From positions 173,109 to 237,108 of the forward strand of contig NZ_LMDM01000045.1 in NCBI RefSeq assembly GCF_001425825.1: DNA of 64,000 nucleotides. Reading direction: 5' to 3'. The position numbers and the translations under genes were made by a program. The first letter of the stretch is position 1; each line of letters opens with the position of its first letter. The stretch is from Rhizobacter sp. Root1238. Lineage in GTDB: Bacteria; Pseudomonadota; Gammaproteobacteria; Burkholderiales; Burkholderiaceae_C. Shown here one piece after another: positions 1 through 9,147 of the stretch. The notes under the pieces are model-generated. The model saw nothing but the letters and a program-made list of their open reading frames with translations, searched no databases and was not told where the DNA came from.

Positions 1-2594
1 CTGTAGACGACATCCGCCGCGTTGCCGGCCGGCCGGGTGTACGGGATCGTCAGCATGCGGTCTCCGGCCAACACGGTGCCGAGCCCCGGGGCGACGGGTT
101 TCACGGTGGTCGACTTCGCAGCCGGCGTGCCTTTCGCGATGGGCGAATTGCTGCTGGTGGCCGTCGCAGGGTTGGTGGCGCTGACTTGGCAGGCGTACTC
201 CGTGTCGTTGATAAGGTTGGTGACCGTCCACTCGTTGGCGTCGAGGGCCGGCAGGTTGATGGCGCCGGGTGAGCAGACGAGCTCGTAGGTCACGGTGCTG
301 TCGTTGGCTACCGGCCGACTGAAGTGGATCGTCAGCTGCTGGTCGCCAGCGTCTATCCCGGGTTTGCTCGGTGCCTCGGGCGGCGTGGGGTTGCTGCTGC
401 CGGCCACCGGGGTGGCGCCGGCCACCGCCGAGGCGGGCCCGGTACCGGCCGAATTGACTGCTTGTGCTCTGCAGTCATAGGCCTTGTCGTTCTCGAGCCC
501 GGTCACCACGATCAATCGATCGCTTGCCTTCGACATCGGCGACACATGGCTGTCGCCCACCCTGTCGCAGGTGGCGACGTAGCCCAGAACCTCGGCGCCG
601 CCGTCATCCTGCGGTGTCGCATAGCTCACGGTGATCGACAGATTGCCTCCCACAGCCTGCACCGAGAGCGGTTGGCCGGGCACGGTGCGCGGCTTGGCCG
701 GTTTGCTGTTGGACGACTTGCCGTTGACGCCCGCCTGGTTGGTGGCGTAGACCGAGCAGGAATACGTCTGCCCGTTGACCAGGCCCGACACGGTGATCGG
801 GCTGCTGCCGGCGCTGACCGGCGTGGTGCCGGTGCCGCAAGTGGCCGTGAAGCCGGCGATGCTCGACACGTCATCGGACGCGGCCCTGAAGCTCAGCTTG
901 ATCGTTTGGTTGCCGGGGATCGGGTCATCCAGGTCCGGGGCCTTCGGAACCGCGGCGGCGAGGGTGACCTTCACCGCTGTCGATGCCTCACCGCTGCCCG
1001 CATTGGCGCGCGCGGCGACCGAGCAGGTGTACTCGACATCGCTGCGCAGTGGACTCACGACGATCGGCGAGGTCAGGCCGGTGCCGGGCACCGTCTCGTT
1101 GCCGGCGCTGCAGGTGACGGTGTAGTCGAGCACTGCCACGGTGCCGCCGGTGACCGGCGTGAACGAAAAAGTGGCGCTGCCGTTTCCGGCGGTGGTCTGG
1201 AGCTGGAGCGACGTCGGCGCGGCCGGCAGCTGGCTCGCGTCGGGGGCTGGCGCATCGTCGGGCCGGCTGGGGCTGGCGCGGCGCGATTCGGAGGCATCGC
1301 TGCTGCGGTCGGACGCATTGCGGGCGACGATGCTGCAGAGGTAGGTGCTGCCATTCGTCAAGCCGGCTACGGTGACGGTGCCGGCACTGGTGGTGTCGGC
1401 GCCGGCCGTGTTGACAACGCCGGTGCCGTTGGCCTGTCCTTCGGCGAGGCAGGTCGCGTGGTAGCCCTGGACAGCCGATCCGCCATCGGAGGCTGGCGCC
1501 AGGAAGCTCAGCGTGGCAATGCGGTCGCCCGAGGCGATGTCGGTCAGCGTCGGCGCGTCGGGGACCGTGAACGGCACGACGGACGCGGGGCTCGACTTGC
1601 TGCTGGTGACTGCACCCATCGTGGCGGTGACCACGCACGAATAGGTTCGGCCATTGGTCAGGCGAGGCACCGTGATCGGGCTGGCGGGCGATTCGGCGCT
1701 GACGGCACTGCCGGCGGTCGAGCAGGTGGCGCGATAGACCACGGCGGTGTTGCTGCCGCCGGTGAGCGCGGAGACGAAGGCGATCGATGCCGAGCCGGCA
1801 CCGGGAGTGGCGGCGACGTTGGACGGTGCCGTCGGGGCGGCGGCATCCGCGGGAGCGTCGGCCAGCGGCCGCACCGTGAACGACGCGGACGCCGTGCCCT
1901 GGCCGTCGGCGTTGATGCCGCTGACCGAGCAGGTGTAGTCGACGCCGGGCGTCAGCCCTTCGACGACCAACGGGCTCGCCACGGCGTAGCTGTACGCGGT
2001 GAGGTCGGCGCCGGTGCAAACGCCGACATAGGAACTGACGGCGGTGCCGCCGTTCACCGTGGCGCCGCTGAAGTCGATCACCGCCGAGGTCGGCCCGGCG
2101 GTGACGGTGGTGTCGCGCGGCTGGTCGGGCGTGTTGCTGCTGCCGCTGTTCGTGGCGGCCACCGGCGCGGTGGCGGCGCTGGAGACGCTGCCGCCGTTGA
2201 AGGCGGTGACGGTGCAGCTGTAGTGCTGGTCCTGCGCATGGGTCAGACCGATGATCCGCACTTCGCCGGAGGCGGTGCCGTTGGCCGAGGCGGTGGCGGT
2301 GACGGCCTGGTCGGTGCCGACGCAGGTGGCCTTGAAGCCGGTCACGTTCTGCGGCTCGGGCACGGTGAAGGTCAGCACGACGGTGTCGTCGCTGGCGGTG
2401 GCGACCACATCGGTCACCGCAGCGGGAGCCACGACGGGCACGATGCCGCCGGAGGAATCGCCGCTGCTGCTGCCACTGTCGCTGCCGCCACCACCGCAGC
2501 CGGCGATGAGCAGTGCGACGAGCCAGGCCGTCGCAAGGCGGCCGGGTCGGGACGAACAGGGGCGAGTGGTGTCGATGCGGGCCGGATGCTTCAT
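1..2594 (-). CDS. FN3-repeat surface lipoprotein (3' end outside window)
   Basis: The frame opens at an ATG at 2594 behind an AGGAG box and stays open to the window edge, giving at least 864 residues. Residues 1-33 form a lipoprotein signal ending in the lipobox IAGC (Cys33), followed by a Gly/Ser-rich linker. The rest is a tandem array of about eight modules of 90-100 residues, each ending in a fibronectin-III-like Y-S/T-C-x-V-x-A-x-N strand; the matching DNA lies near 2215, 1930, 1635, 1335, 1025, 755, 475 and 190. Each module also has a second Cys about 40 residues upstream of the Y-x-C Cys, so an intradomain disulfide is likely. I infer an outer-membrane-anchored FN3 array for adhesion or binding. 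No catalytic domain is visible in the part present. Long open frames on the opposite strand here are Arg/Gly-rich by-products of high GC. Confidence 0.88.
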   Translation of the reverse strand, partial: MKHPARIDTTRPCSSRPGRLATAWLVALLIAGCGGGGSDSGSSSGDSSGGIVPVVAPAAVTDVVATASDDTVVLTFTVPEPQNVTGFKATCVGTDQAVTATASANGTASGEVRIIGLTHAQDQHYSCTVTAFNGGSVSSAATAPVAATNSGSSNTPDQPRDTTVTAGPTSAVIDFSGATVNGGTAVSSYVGVCTGADLTAYSYAVASPLVVEGLTPGVDYTCSVSGINADGQGTASASFTVRPLADAPADAAAPTAPSNVAATPGAGSASIAFVSALTGGSNTAVVYRATCSTAGSAVSAESPASPITVPRLTNGRTYSCVVTATMGAVTSSKSSPASVVPFTVPDAPTLTDIASGDRIATLSFLAPASDGGSAVQGYHATCLAEGQANGTGVVNTAGADTTSAGTVTVAGLTNGSTYLCSIVARNASDRSSDASESRRASPSRPDDAPAPDASQLPAAPTSLQLQTTAGNGSATFSFTPVTGGTVAVLDYTVTCSAGNETVPGTGLTSPIVVSPLRSDVEYTCSVAARANAGSGEASTAVKVTLAAAVPKAPDLDDPIPGNQTIKLSFRAASDDVSSIAGFTATCGTGTTPVSAGSSPITVSGLVNGQTYSCSVYATNQAGVNGKSSNSKPAKPRTVPGQPLSVQAVGGNLSITVSYATPQDDGGAEVLGYVATCDRVGDSHVSPMSKASDRLIVVTGLENDKAYDCRAQAVNSAGTGPASAVAGATPVAGSSNPTPPEAPSKPGIDAGDQQLTIHFSRPVANDSTVTYELVCSPGAINLPALDANEWTVTNLINDTEYACQVSATNPATATSSNSPIAKGTPAAKSTTVKPVAPGLGTVLAGDRMLTIPYTRPAGNAADVVY

Positions 2595-2833
2595 GGCTTT
2601 CTCTGCTCCTGGAAAGTGCCCGCCGGCGCAATGGGCTGCCGGAGGCTGCTGCGGGATCGACGGAGCTTGCGGACCGAATTTGCAGAACTTGTGCAGACGC
2701 GCGCGTCATGCAAACCAAGAACAAAGTGCTACGAATTGATGGACCCGTGATTGAGGGGGGCCTGCCGGACGCCGGTGGTTGCGCTGGCATGATCGGCGCC
2801 TTGTCTGGAATCGATGGCTTGGAAAGGCTCCGC

Positions 2834-3631
2834 ATGAACCGCGTCACCGTTGCATCAGGTCTGGTGCTGGCATTGGTCGTTGCCGGCTGCGGCAAGCAGG
2901 GCGCTGCGCTCGGCGAAGGCGGCTCGGTCGTGACCGGCTCGGCCGGGCCCGCCGGGGCGCAATCGGCCGCGCGCGAGCTGGTGCGGTGCGACGCGCCGGT
3001 GGCCACGCTTGCGCTGGTCGAGAACCCGAACGGCTACACGATGGTGTCGGGCTACAACCTGCCGCAATCGCCGGTACCGCTGATCCGGCTGCTGGCACAG
3101 CAGAGCGGCTGCTTCCGGGTGGTCGACCGCTCGGCCGGGCTGCGGGCCACGGTGCAGGAGCAGGAGCTGAAGAACGCCGGCATCGTTCGGCAGAACAGCA
3201 CGGTGGCCAAGGGCAAGGGCTACGAGGCGCAGTACTCGCTGACGCCCAGCCTCACCTTCAGCGAACAGAACGCCGGCCGCGAGATCGGCGGCATCCTCGG
3301 GATGATCCCGGTGCTCAACAAGTTCGTCGGCGTGGCCGACAGCGTGAAGCTGAAGGAAGCGCAGGTCGCGCTGCTGCTGACCGACAACGAGACCACCGAG
3401 CAGCTCGCGGCGTCGACCGGCTCGGTCCGCGTCACCGATCTCGGCATGGGCGGCCTGGTGCTCGGCAAGCTGGGCGGCGCGGCCGGCGCCGGCTGGAGCA
3501 ACAGCAACGAAGGCAAGGTGATCGCGGCCGCGTTCCTCGATGCGCACAACCACCTGGTGACGCAGGTGCGCATGCTGCAATCGAAGGAGCTGCCGCCCGC
3601 GGTGGCGGTGAAGGCCGGCGCGAAGGGCTGA
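2834..3631 (+). CDS. CsgG/HfaB-like lipoprotein
   Basis: This 265-residue protein starts at an ATG preceded by GGAAAGG. A lipoprotein signal with lipobox VAGC (Cys19) anchors it to a membrane. A middle segment with the pattern QSGCFRVVDR, followed by a long polar helix (QEQELKNAGI), resembles the CsgG/HfaB fold, in which outer-membrane lipoproteins oligomerise into export channels or act as adhesion accessories. Near the C-terminus a Gly-rich stretch and VIAAAFLDAHN continue that pattern. It is divergent from the FN3 lipoprotein, so the pair may be a surface-protein locus, but no curli subunit gene is present. The family call rests on pattern recognition only; a general periplasmic lipoprotein is the alternative. 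Confidence 0.7.
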   Translation: MNRVTVASGLVLALVVAGCGKQGAALGEGGSVVTGSAGPAGAQSAARELVRCDAPVATLALVENPNGYTMVSGYNLPQSPVPLIRLLAQQSGCFRVVDRSAGLRATVQEQELKNAGIVRQNSTVAKGKGYEAQYSLTPSLTFSEQNAGREIGGILGMIPVLNKFVGVADSVKLKEAQVALLLTDNETTEQLAASTGSVRVTDLGMGGLVLGKLGGAAGAGWSNSNEGKVIAAAFLDAHNHLVTQVRMLQSKELPPAVAVKAGAKG

Positions 3632-3739
3632 CCCGACGCGCGATGCCGCGGTGGATCGCGGGGGCCGGGCGTTTCCCCGACCCGGCGGCGAGGTGTCGGC
3701 CGACACGGGCCGGCCGCGGCGAGCCGCTATCCTTCACGC

Positions 3740-4192
3740 ATGAAACTGCCGGAATCGGTGCTGGTGCTGATCCACACGCCGCAGCGCGAGGTGCTGCTGC
3801 TGGAACGCCGCGATGCGCTGCGCGGCTGGCAGAGCGTGACCGGCTCGCGCGCGTCGGCGGCCGAGCCGCTGCGCGACACCGCGGTGCGCGAGGTCGCCGA
3901 GGAAACCGGCATCGCGATCGGCTCGGCGTCGGTGCCCGCGACGCGACTGGTCGACCTCGACCTCCGCCACGTCTACGAGATCCTGCCGGCCTGGGCCCAC
4001 CGCTACGCCCCGGGCATCACCCACAACACCGAGCATGTGTTCACGCTGCAGGTCGATCGCGCGACGCCGGTCCGCCTGAGCCCGCACGAACACCTGCGCT
4101 TCGAATGGCTGCCGTGGCGCGACGCCGCCGCGCGGTGCTTCTCGCGCACCAACGCAGCCGCCATCCTCGACCTGGGAGCCACCGCGAGATGA
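3740..4192 (+). CDS. nudB: Dihydroneopterin triphosphate diphosphatase (Nudix)
   Basis: A 150-residue Nudix hydrolase. The Nudix box G-x5-E-x7-REVAEETGI is complete at about residues 35-57, with the metal-binding REVAEE core intact. Length and N-terminus (KLPESVLVLIHT) match NudB, which removes pyrophosphate from dihydroneopterin triphosphate in folate synthesis. The following gene starts inside its stop codon (ATGA overlap), which indicates translational coupling. Other small Nudix hydrolases cannot be fully excluded, but the length and the phosphodiesterase and cardiolipin synthase genes that follow fit the usual betaproteobacterial nudB arrangement. Confidence 0.9.
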   Translation: MKLPESVLVLIHTPQREVLLLERRDALRGWQSVTGSRASAAEPLRDTAVREVAEETGIAIGSASVPATRLVDLDLRHVYEILPAWAHRYAPGITHNTEHVFTLQVDRATPVRLSPHEHLRFEWLPWRDAAARCFSRTNAAAILDLGATAR

Positions 4193-4974
4193 ACGCGTCA
4201 CCGTCGACCCTGCACCCGCCGCACGTGCTGCGTGTGGCCACCTACAACATCCACAAGGGCGTGCGCGGCGTGGGCCCGCGCAAGCGGCTGGAGATCCACA
4301 ACCTCGGCCTGGGCATCGAGGCGCTCGACGCCGACATGGTGTTCCTGCAGGAGGTGCGCAGCTTCCACCATGGCGAAGCGCGGCGCTTCCCCGACACCCA
4401 CATCGGCTGGCCGCGCGTGCCGCAGGCCGAGTACCTGGCGCCCGACGGCTACCACGCGGCCTACCGCACCAACGCGGTGACGCCGGGCGGCGAGCATGGC
4501 AATGCGCTGCTGTCGCGCTGGCCGCTGGGCGACGAGATCGGGCACCACGACGTCTCCGACCACCGCTTCGAGCAGCGCGGGCTGCTGCACGTGCGGGTGC
4601 ACTGGAACGCGGTGGTGGTGCATGCGATCGTGGCCCACCTCGGGCTGATCCATTCGAGCCGCGTGCGGCAGGTGGAGCGCATCGGCGCGTTCGTCGCGAG
4701 CCAGGTGCCGGCGAACGAACCGGTGGTGCTGGCCGGCGATTTCAACGACTGGGGCGGCAAGCTCGACGCGCCGATGCATGCGCTCGGCCTGTACCGAGCC
4801 GAGCGGCGCGGCGTCAGCTCGCAGCGCACCTTCCCATCTCGCATGCCGGTGTTCTCGCTCGACCGCATCTACACGCGCGGCTTTCGCTGCACCGGCACCT
4901 CGGTGCCGCGCGGGGCGGCCTGGGCGCGGATGTCCGACCACCTGCCGCTGGTGGCCGAACTCGAACTGGCATGA
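4189..4974 (+). CDS. Endonuclease/exonuclease/phosphatase family protein
   Basis: A 261-residue member of the DNase I-like EEP superfamily. Visible motifs in order are TYNIHKG (metal-binding Asn), FLQEVR (metal-binding Glu), GNALLSRWP, GDFNDWGG and a C-terminal SDHLPLVAEL, which supply the conserved Asn, Glu, Asp and His residues. There is no signal peptide. The start chosen overlaps nudB by ATGA, and the end overlaps the cardiolipin synthase start by ATGA. In other Burkholderiales this family commonly sits beside clsB, which suggests a membrane-lipid or phosphodiester role. The substrate (nucleic acid, phospholipid head group or other) cannot be read from sequence. Confidence 0.9.
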   Translation: MNASPSTLHPPHVLRVATYNIHKGVRGVGPRKRLEIHNLGLGIEALDADMVFLQEVRSFHHGEARRFPDTHIGWPRVPQAEYLAPDGYHAAYRTNAVTPGGEHGNALLSRWPLGDEIGHHDVSDHRFEQRGLLHVRVHWNAVVVHAIVAHLGLIHSSRVRQVERIGAFVASQVPANEPVVLAGDFNDWGGKLDAPMHALGLYRAERRGVSSQRTFPSRMPVFSLDRIYTRGFRCTGTSVPRGAAWARMSDHLPLVAELELA

Positions 4975-6311
4975 GCGTGCCGGACCGCGCATTGAGCTCG
5001 ACCACCACCCGGACCCGCCGTCATCGCCGCCGGCACGGCGAGCCGTTGCCCGACGACCTGTGGAGCACCGTGCCGCGCGCGCTGTTCTGCGGCGACAACC
5101 AGGTCGAGCTGCTCAGTGGCGGCGATCAACTCTTTCCGGCGATGGCACGGGCCATCGATGCGGCCCGCCACGAGGTCTGGCTCGCGACCTACATCTACCA
5201 GCACGAGGGCAGCGTCACCGCCGTCACCGATGCGCTGCTGGCGGCCGCGGCGCGCGGCGTCGCGGTGCGCGTCGTGCTCGACGGCTTCGGCTCGCGCGCC
5301 TTCTTGCCGCAGCTGCAGCCGCTGCTCGAAGACGCCGGCGTCGACCTCGCGGTGTTCCGCCCGATCACCAGCTGGTGGAGCTGGTTCCAGCCCGGCCAGC
5401 TGCGCCGGCTGCACCAGAAGCTGTGCGTCGTCGACGGCGAGGTCGGCTTCGTCGGCGGCATCAACCAGATCGACGACCGCATCGACCTGGTGCACGGCGC
5501 GACCGAGCAGCCGCGGCTCGATTTCGCGGTGCAGCTGCGCGGGCCGGTGGTCGCGCCGGTCGAGCAGGCGATCCGCGCGGTGTGGACGCGTGCCGACCTG
5601 GGGCAGGATTTTCGCGACGAGATGGTGGCGCTGGCGCGCAGCGCCGAGCCGATCGCCCGTGCCAAGCGCCTGCTGCGCCGGCTGCGCATGCCGCGCAGCA
5701 AGGGCCTGCAGCTCAGCCCCGATGCGCTGCCGCCGGTGCGCGCCGCCTTCGTGTTGCGCGACAACCTGCGCCAGCGCCGCACCATCGAGCGCAGCTACAT
5801 CGATGCGATCCGCGCCGCGCGCGAACGCGTCGACCTGATCAGCCCGTACTTCTACCCCGGCCGGTCGTTCCGCCGCGCGCTGCGCGATGCGGCCGACCGC
5901 GGCGTCGCGGTGCGGCTTCTGCTGCAGGGCAAGCTCGACTACCGCATCGCCGGGCTGGCCGCGCGCGTGCTGTACGACGAGCTGCTGGCGCACGGCGTGC
6001 GCATCCACGAATACATGCCCGCCTACCTGCACGCCAAGGTGGCGGTGATCGACGGCGACTGGGCGACGGTCGGCAGTTCGAACATCGACCCGCTGTCGCT
6101 GCTGCTGAACCTCGAGGCCAACGTGATCGTGCGCGACGAGGCCTTCACGCGCTCGCTGGCCGAGCGCTTCGATGCCGCGGTCGCGCAGTCGCGCGAGATC
6201 GACCCGAAGCTCGCGCACCCGCGCACGCTGGCCGGCACGCTGCGGCGCGGCTTCGTCGCGTGGTGTGCGCATGTCTACCTGCGGATCGCCGGCCAGACCG
6301 GCCGCTATTGA
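4971..6311 (+). CDS. clsB: Cardiolipin synthase ClsB-type (phospholipase D family)
   Basis: A 446-residue protein with two PLD motifs, HQKLCVVDGEVGFVGG near residue 145 and HAKVAVIDGDWATVGSSN near residue 353. Each supplies the H-x-K-x4-D triad, so both half-sites look active. It has no N-terminal transmembrane pair, which distinguishes it from ClsA and fits ClsB. The enzyme joins phosphatidylglycerol with a second phospholipid to make cardiolipin at the inner membrane. It starts in the stop codon of the EEP-family gene and ends in a TGATG overlap with the next gene, so it is part of one transcription unit. The symbol is assigned by family resemblance. Confidence 0.9.
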   Translation: MSVPDRALSSTTTRTRRHRRRHGEPLPDDLWSTVPRALFCGDNQVELLSGGDQLFPAMARAIDAARHEVWLATYIYQHEGSVTAVTDALLAAAARGVAVRVVLDGFGSRAFLPQLQPLLEDAGVDLAVFRPITSWWSWFQPGQLRRLHQKLCVVDGEVGFVGGINQIDDRIDLVHGATEQPRLDFAVQLRGPVVAPVEQAIRAVWTRADLGQDFRDEMVALARSAEPIARAKRLLRRLRMPRSKGLQLSPDALPPVRAAFVLRDNLRQRRTIERSYIDAIRAARERVDLISPYFYPGRSFRRALRDAADRGVAVRLLLQGKLDYRIAGLAARVLYDELLAHGVRIHEYMPAYLHAKVAVIDGDWATVGSSNIDPLSLLLNLEANVIVRDEAFTRSLAERFDAAVAQSREIDPKLAHPRTLAGTLRRGFVAWCAHVYLRIAGQTGRY

Positions 6312-7408
6312 TGGCGCCGGCGATGGCGGTCGACGACCTGGTGATCGAACGGCCCGAAGGGCTGTACTGCCCGCCCGGCGATTTCTTCATCGACCCGTGG
6401 CGGCCGGTCGAGCGGGCGGTGATCACGCATGCGCACGGCGACCACGCGCGGCGCGGGCATGCGCACTACCTCGCGTCGGCGCCGTCCGAAGGCGTGCTGC
6501 GCGCGCGGCTCGGCGACGACATCGCGCTGCAGACGCTGGCCTACGGCGAGTCGATCGAACACCACGGCGTGCGGCTGTCGCTGCACCCCGCCGGCCACGT
6601 GCTCGGCTCGGCCCAGGTGCGGCTGGAGCACGGGGGCCGCGTCTGGGTGGCGTCGGGCGACTACTTCGTCAGCGGTGCCGGCGACGACAACCGCACCTGC
6701 GTGCCGTTCGAGCCGGTGCGCTGCGATTGCTTCATCACCGAATCGACCTTCGGGCTGCCGATCTACCGCTGGCAGCCGCAGCGCGAGGTGTTCGCCGACA
6801 TCGACGCCTGGTGGCGCGCCAATGCCGACGCCGGCCGCGCGAGCCTGCTGATGGCCTACAGCTTCGGCAAGGCGCAGCGGCTGCTGGCGGGGGTCGATGC
6901 GTCGATCGGGCCGATCGTCGTGCATGGGGCCGTCGAGCCGCTGAACCAGGCGTATCGCGCGGCCGGCGTGGCGCTGCCGCCGACGCAACTCGCGACCGAG
7001 GTCACCGACAAGGCGAGCCTCGCGCGGGCGCTGGTGATCGCGCCGCCCTCGGTGCAGGGCTCGGCCTGGACGCGCCGCTTCGGCGACTACGGCGATGCGT
7101 TCGCGAGCGGCTGGATGCAGCTGCGCGGCACGCGCCGCCGGCGCGCGGTCGACCGCGGCTTCGTGCTGAGCGACCATGCCGACTGGCCCGGGCTGCAGCG
7201 CGCGATCGCCGCGACCGGCGCGGCGCGCGTGATCGTCACGCATGGCTACGAGGCGGTGATGGTGCGCTGGCTGCAGGAACAGGGGCTGCAGGCCGGCGCG
7301 TTCCACACCGAATACGACGACGAGCGCAGCGACGCGGCGGATCCCGGTGCCGCCTCCGATGCCGCTGCGGAAGCGGCCGCCGCGCCCGGTCCGGAGCCGG
7401 CCGCATGA
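6311..7408 (+). CDS. Ligase-associated DNA exonuclease (metallo-beta-lactamase fold)
   Basis: A 365-residue protein. The metal-binding motif HAHGDHARRG lies at about residues 40-49, and further family histidines occur in HPAGHVLGSA and LSDHAD. The protein belongs to the SNM1/CPSF-like beta-CASP group found beside ATP-dependent ligases in bacteria, where it is thought to process DNA ends. The ATG at 6311 overlaps the clsB stop; a second ATG at 6323 is possible. The C-terminal 25 residues are Ala/Glu-rich and probably disordered. The ligase starts 4 bases before its end. The helicase that normally completes this module lies at 55.8 kb instead. Confidence 0.9.
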   Translation: MAPAMAVDDLVIERPEGLYCPPGDFFIDPWRPVERAVITHAHGDHARRGHAHYLASAPSEGVLRARLGDDIALQTLAYGESIEHHGVRLSLHPAGHVLGSAQVRLEHGGRVWVASGDYFVSGAGDDNRTCVPFEPVRCDCFITESTFGLPIYRWQPQREVFADIDAWWRANADAGRASLLMAYSFGKAQRLLAGVDASIGPIVVHGAVEPLNQAYRAAGVALPPTQLATEVTDKASLARALVIAPPSVQGSAWTRRFGDYGDAFASGWMQLRGTRRRRAVDRGFVLSDHADWPGLQRAIAATGAARVIVTHGYEAVMVRWLQEQGLQAGAFHTEYDDERSDAADPGAASDAAAEAAAAPGPEPAA

Positions 7409-9147
7409 AGCGCTTCTCGCGGCTCTTCGCCGAACTCGATGCGACCACCGCCACCTCGGGCAAGGTCGCCGCGCTGCAGCGCTACTTCGCCGATGCCGCA
7501 CCCGCCGATGCGGCGTGGGCGGTGTACTTCCTGTCGGGTGGCAAGCCGCGGCAGGTCGTGCCCACCGCGACGCTGCGCGCGTTGGCCTGCGAACGAGCCG
7601 GCATCAGCGACTGGCTGTTCGACGAGTGCTACCAGGCGGTCGGCGACCTGGCCGAGACGATCGCGCTGGTGCTGCCGGCGCCGCAGCACGAGAGCGATGT
7701 CGGGCTGGCCGACTGGGTCGAGCAGAGGCTGCTGCCGTTGCGCGGGCTGTCGCCCGCCGAGCAGGCGGCGCGCATCGCGGCATTCTGGGACGAGCTCGAC
7801 ACCACCGGCCGCTTCCTGCTGACCAAGCTGATCGGCGGCGGCTTCCGGGTCGGCGTCAGCAAGCTGCTGGTGCAGCGCGCGCTGGCCGCGCACGCCGGCC
7901 TGGACGACAAGCTGCTTGCGCAACGCATGATGGGCTGGACCGATGCGAAGCAGACGCCCGATGCGGCGCGCTTCTCGGCGCTGCTGGCGGCCGAAGGCGA
8001 AGGTGGCGCGGCGCCGCTCGGCCAGCCGTATCCGTTCTTCCTCGCGCATCCCGTCGAGGGGTTGCCGCCCGAGTTCGACACGCGGCTCGGCGCACCCGGC
8101 GACTGGCTGGTCGAATGGAAGTACGACGGCATTCGCGCGCAGATCGTGCGGCGCGGCGGCGGCACCTGGATCTGGTCGCGCGGCGAAGAACTCGTCACCG
8201 AGCGTTTTCCCGAGGTCGTCGCGCTCGCGCAGGAGTGGCCGGACGGCACCGTGCTCGACGGCGAGATCCTGGTGTGGAAGGGCGATGCGCCGGCGCCGTT
8301 CAACCTGCTGCAGCAGCGCATCGCGCGCAAGACGCTGACGAAGCGGGTGCTGGCCGATGCGCCGGCCAGCTTCATCGCGTACGACCTGCTCGAATGGCAG
8401 GGCGTCGACCTGCGCGCCCGGCCGCAGCGCGAGCGGCGTGCGCTGCTCGAAGCCGCATCGGCCGGGCGAAGCATGCGGGTCTCGCCGGTCGAGCAGCGCG
8501 ACAGCTGGGCCGCGCTGGCCGAGCTGCGCGAGGAATCGCGCGCCCGCGGCGTCGAGGGCTTCATGCTGAAGCATGCGCAGGCGCAGTACGGCAGCGGCCG
8601 GCGCAAGCAGGAAGGGCTGACGGGCGGCACCTGGCTGAAGTGGAAGATCGACCCCTTGAGCGTCGACGCGGTGCTGGTCTATGCGCAGGCCGGGCATGGC
8701 CGGCGCGCCAGCGTCTACACCGACTACACCTTCGCGGTGTGGAGCCACCCGCCGCAGGATGCCGCCGAGGCGCAGCAGGTGGTCGACGCCATCGCGCGGC
8801 GCGAGCCGGCACAGCCCGGAGCGCTGCAGCTGGTGACCTTCGCGAAGGCCTATTCGGGTTTGAGCGATGGCGAATTCGCCGAGGTTGACCGCATCATCCG
8901 GCAGACGACGCTCGAGAAGTTCGGTCCGGTGCGCAGCGTGCGGCCCACGCTGGTGTTCGAGCTGGGCTTTGAGGGCATCAACGCGAGCCCGCGCCACAAG
9001 AGCGGAATCGCCGTGCGCTTTCCACGCATGCTGCGCATCCGGCACGACAAGCCTTTGCACGAGGCCGACAGCCTCGCTACGCTCAAGGCCTTGATGGATG
9101 ACGGTGGACGAAGAGAGAGGGAGCCTTCGAATGACGATGACAGCTGA
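7405..9147 (+). CDS. ATP-dependent DNA ligase, damage-response type
   Basis: A 580-residue ligase. The nucleotidyltransferase motif I is EWKYDGIR with the adenylated Lys at residue 239. An N-terminal helical domain (residues 1-200) and a C-terminal OB-fold ending in a conserved RFPRMLRIR stretch complete the architecture of archaeal/eukaryal-type ligases found in bacteria. The enzyme seals nicks using ATP and is distinct from the replicative NAD-dependent ligase. The start overlaps the exonuclease stop (ATGA). The 3' end overlaps the gor start by 17 bases. The paired exonuclease gene supports a role in DNA repair, as described for the ligase-associated damage-response family. Confidence 0.93.
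   Translation: MKRFSRLFAELDATTATSGKVAALQRYFADAAPADAAWAVYFLSGGKPRQVVPTATLRALACERAGISDWLFDECYQAVGDLAETIALVLPAPQHESDVGLADWVEQRLLPLRGLSPAEQAARIAAFWDELDTTGRFLLTKLIGGGFRVGVSKLLVQRALAAHAGLDDKLLAQRMMGWTDAKQTPDAARFSALLAAEGEGGAAPLGQPYPFFLAHPVEGLPPEFDTRLGAPGDWLVEWKYDGIRAQIVRRGGGTWIWSRGEELVTERFPEVVALAQEWPDGTVLDGEILVWKGDAPAPFNLLQQRIARKTLTKRVLADAPASFIAYDLLEWQGVDLRARPQRERRALLEAASAGRSMRVSPVEQRDSWAALAELREESRARGVEGFMLKHAQAQYGSGRRKQEGLTGGTWLKWKIDPLSVDAVLVYAQAGHGRRASVYTDYTFAVWSHPPQDAAEAQQVVDAIARREPAQPGALQLVTFAKAYSGLSDGEFAEVDRIIRQTTLEKFGPVRSVRPTLVFELGFEGINASPRHKSGIAVRFPRMLRIRHDKPLHEADSLATLKALMDDGGRREREPSNDDDS

Noticed and set aside
324..2750. Long plus-strand open frame opposite the FN3 lipoprotein
   Set aside because: Its product is Arg/Gly/Ala-rich with no domain pattern. 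The opposite strand has a lipoprotein signal, a ribosome site and regular FN3 repeats.
988..3006. Second minus-strand open frame overlapping the lipoprotein gene
   Set aside because: It runs in a different frame with an Arg/His-rich product and crosses the divergent promoter region.
9098..9130. Longer gor start
   Set aside because: The ATG at 9131 has a good ribosome site; the added residues are not like reductase N-termini.
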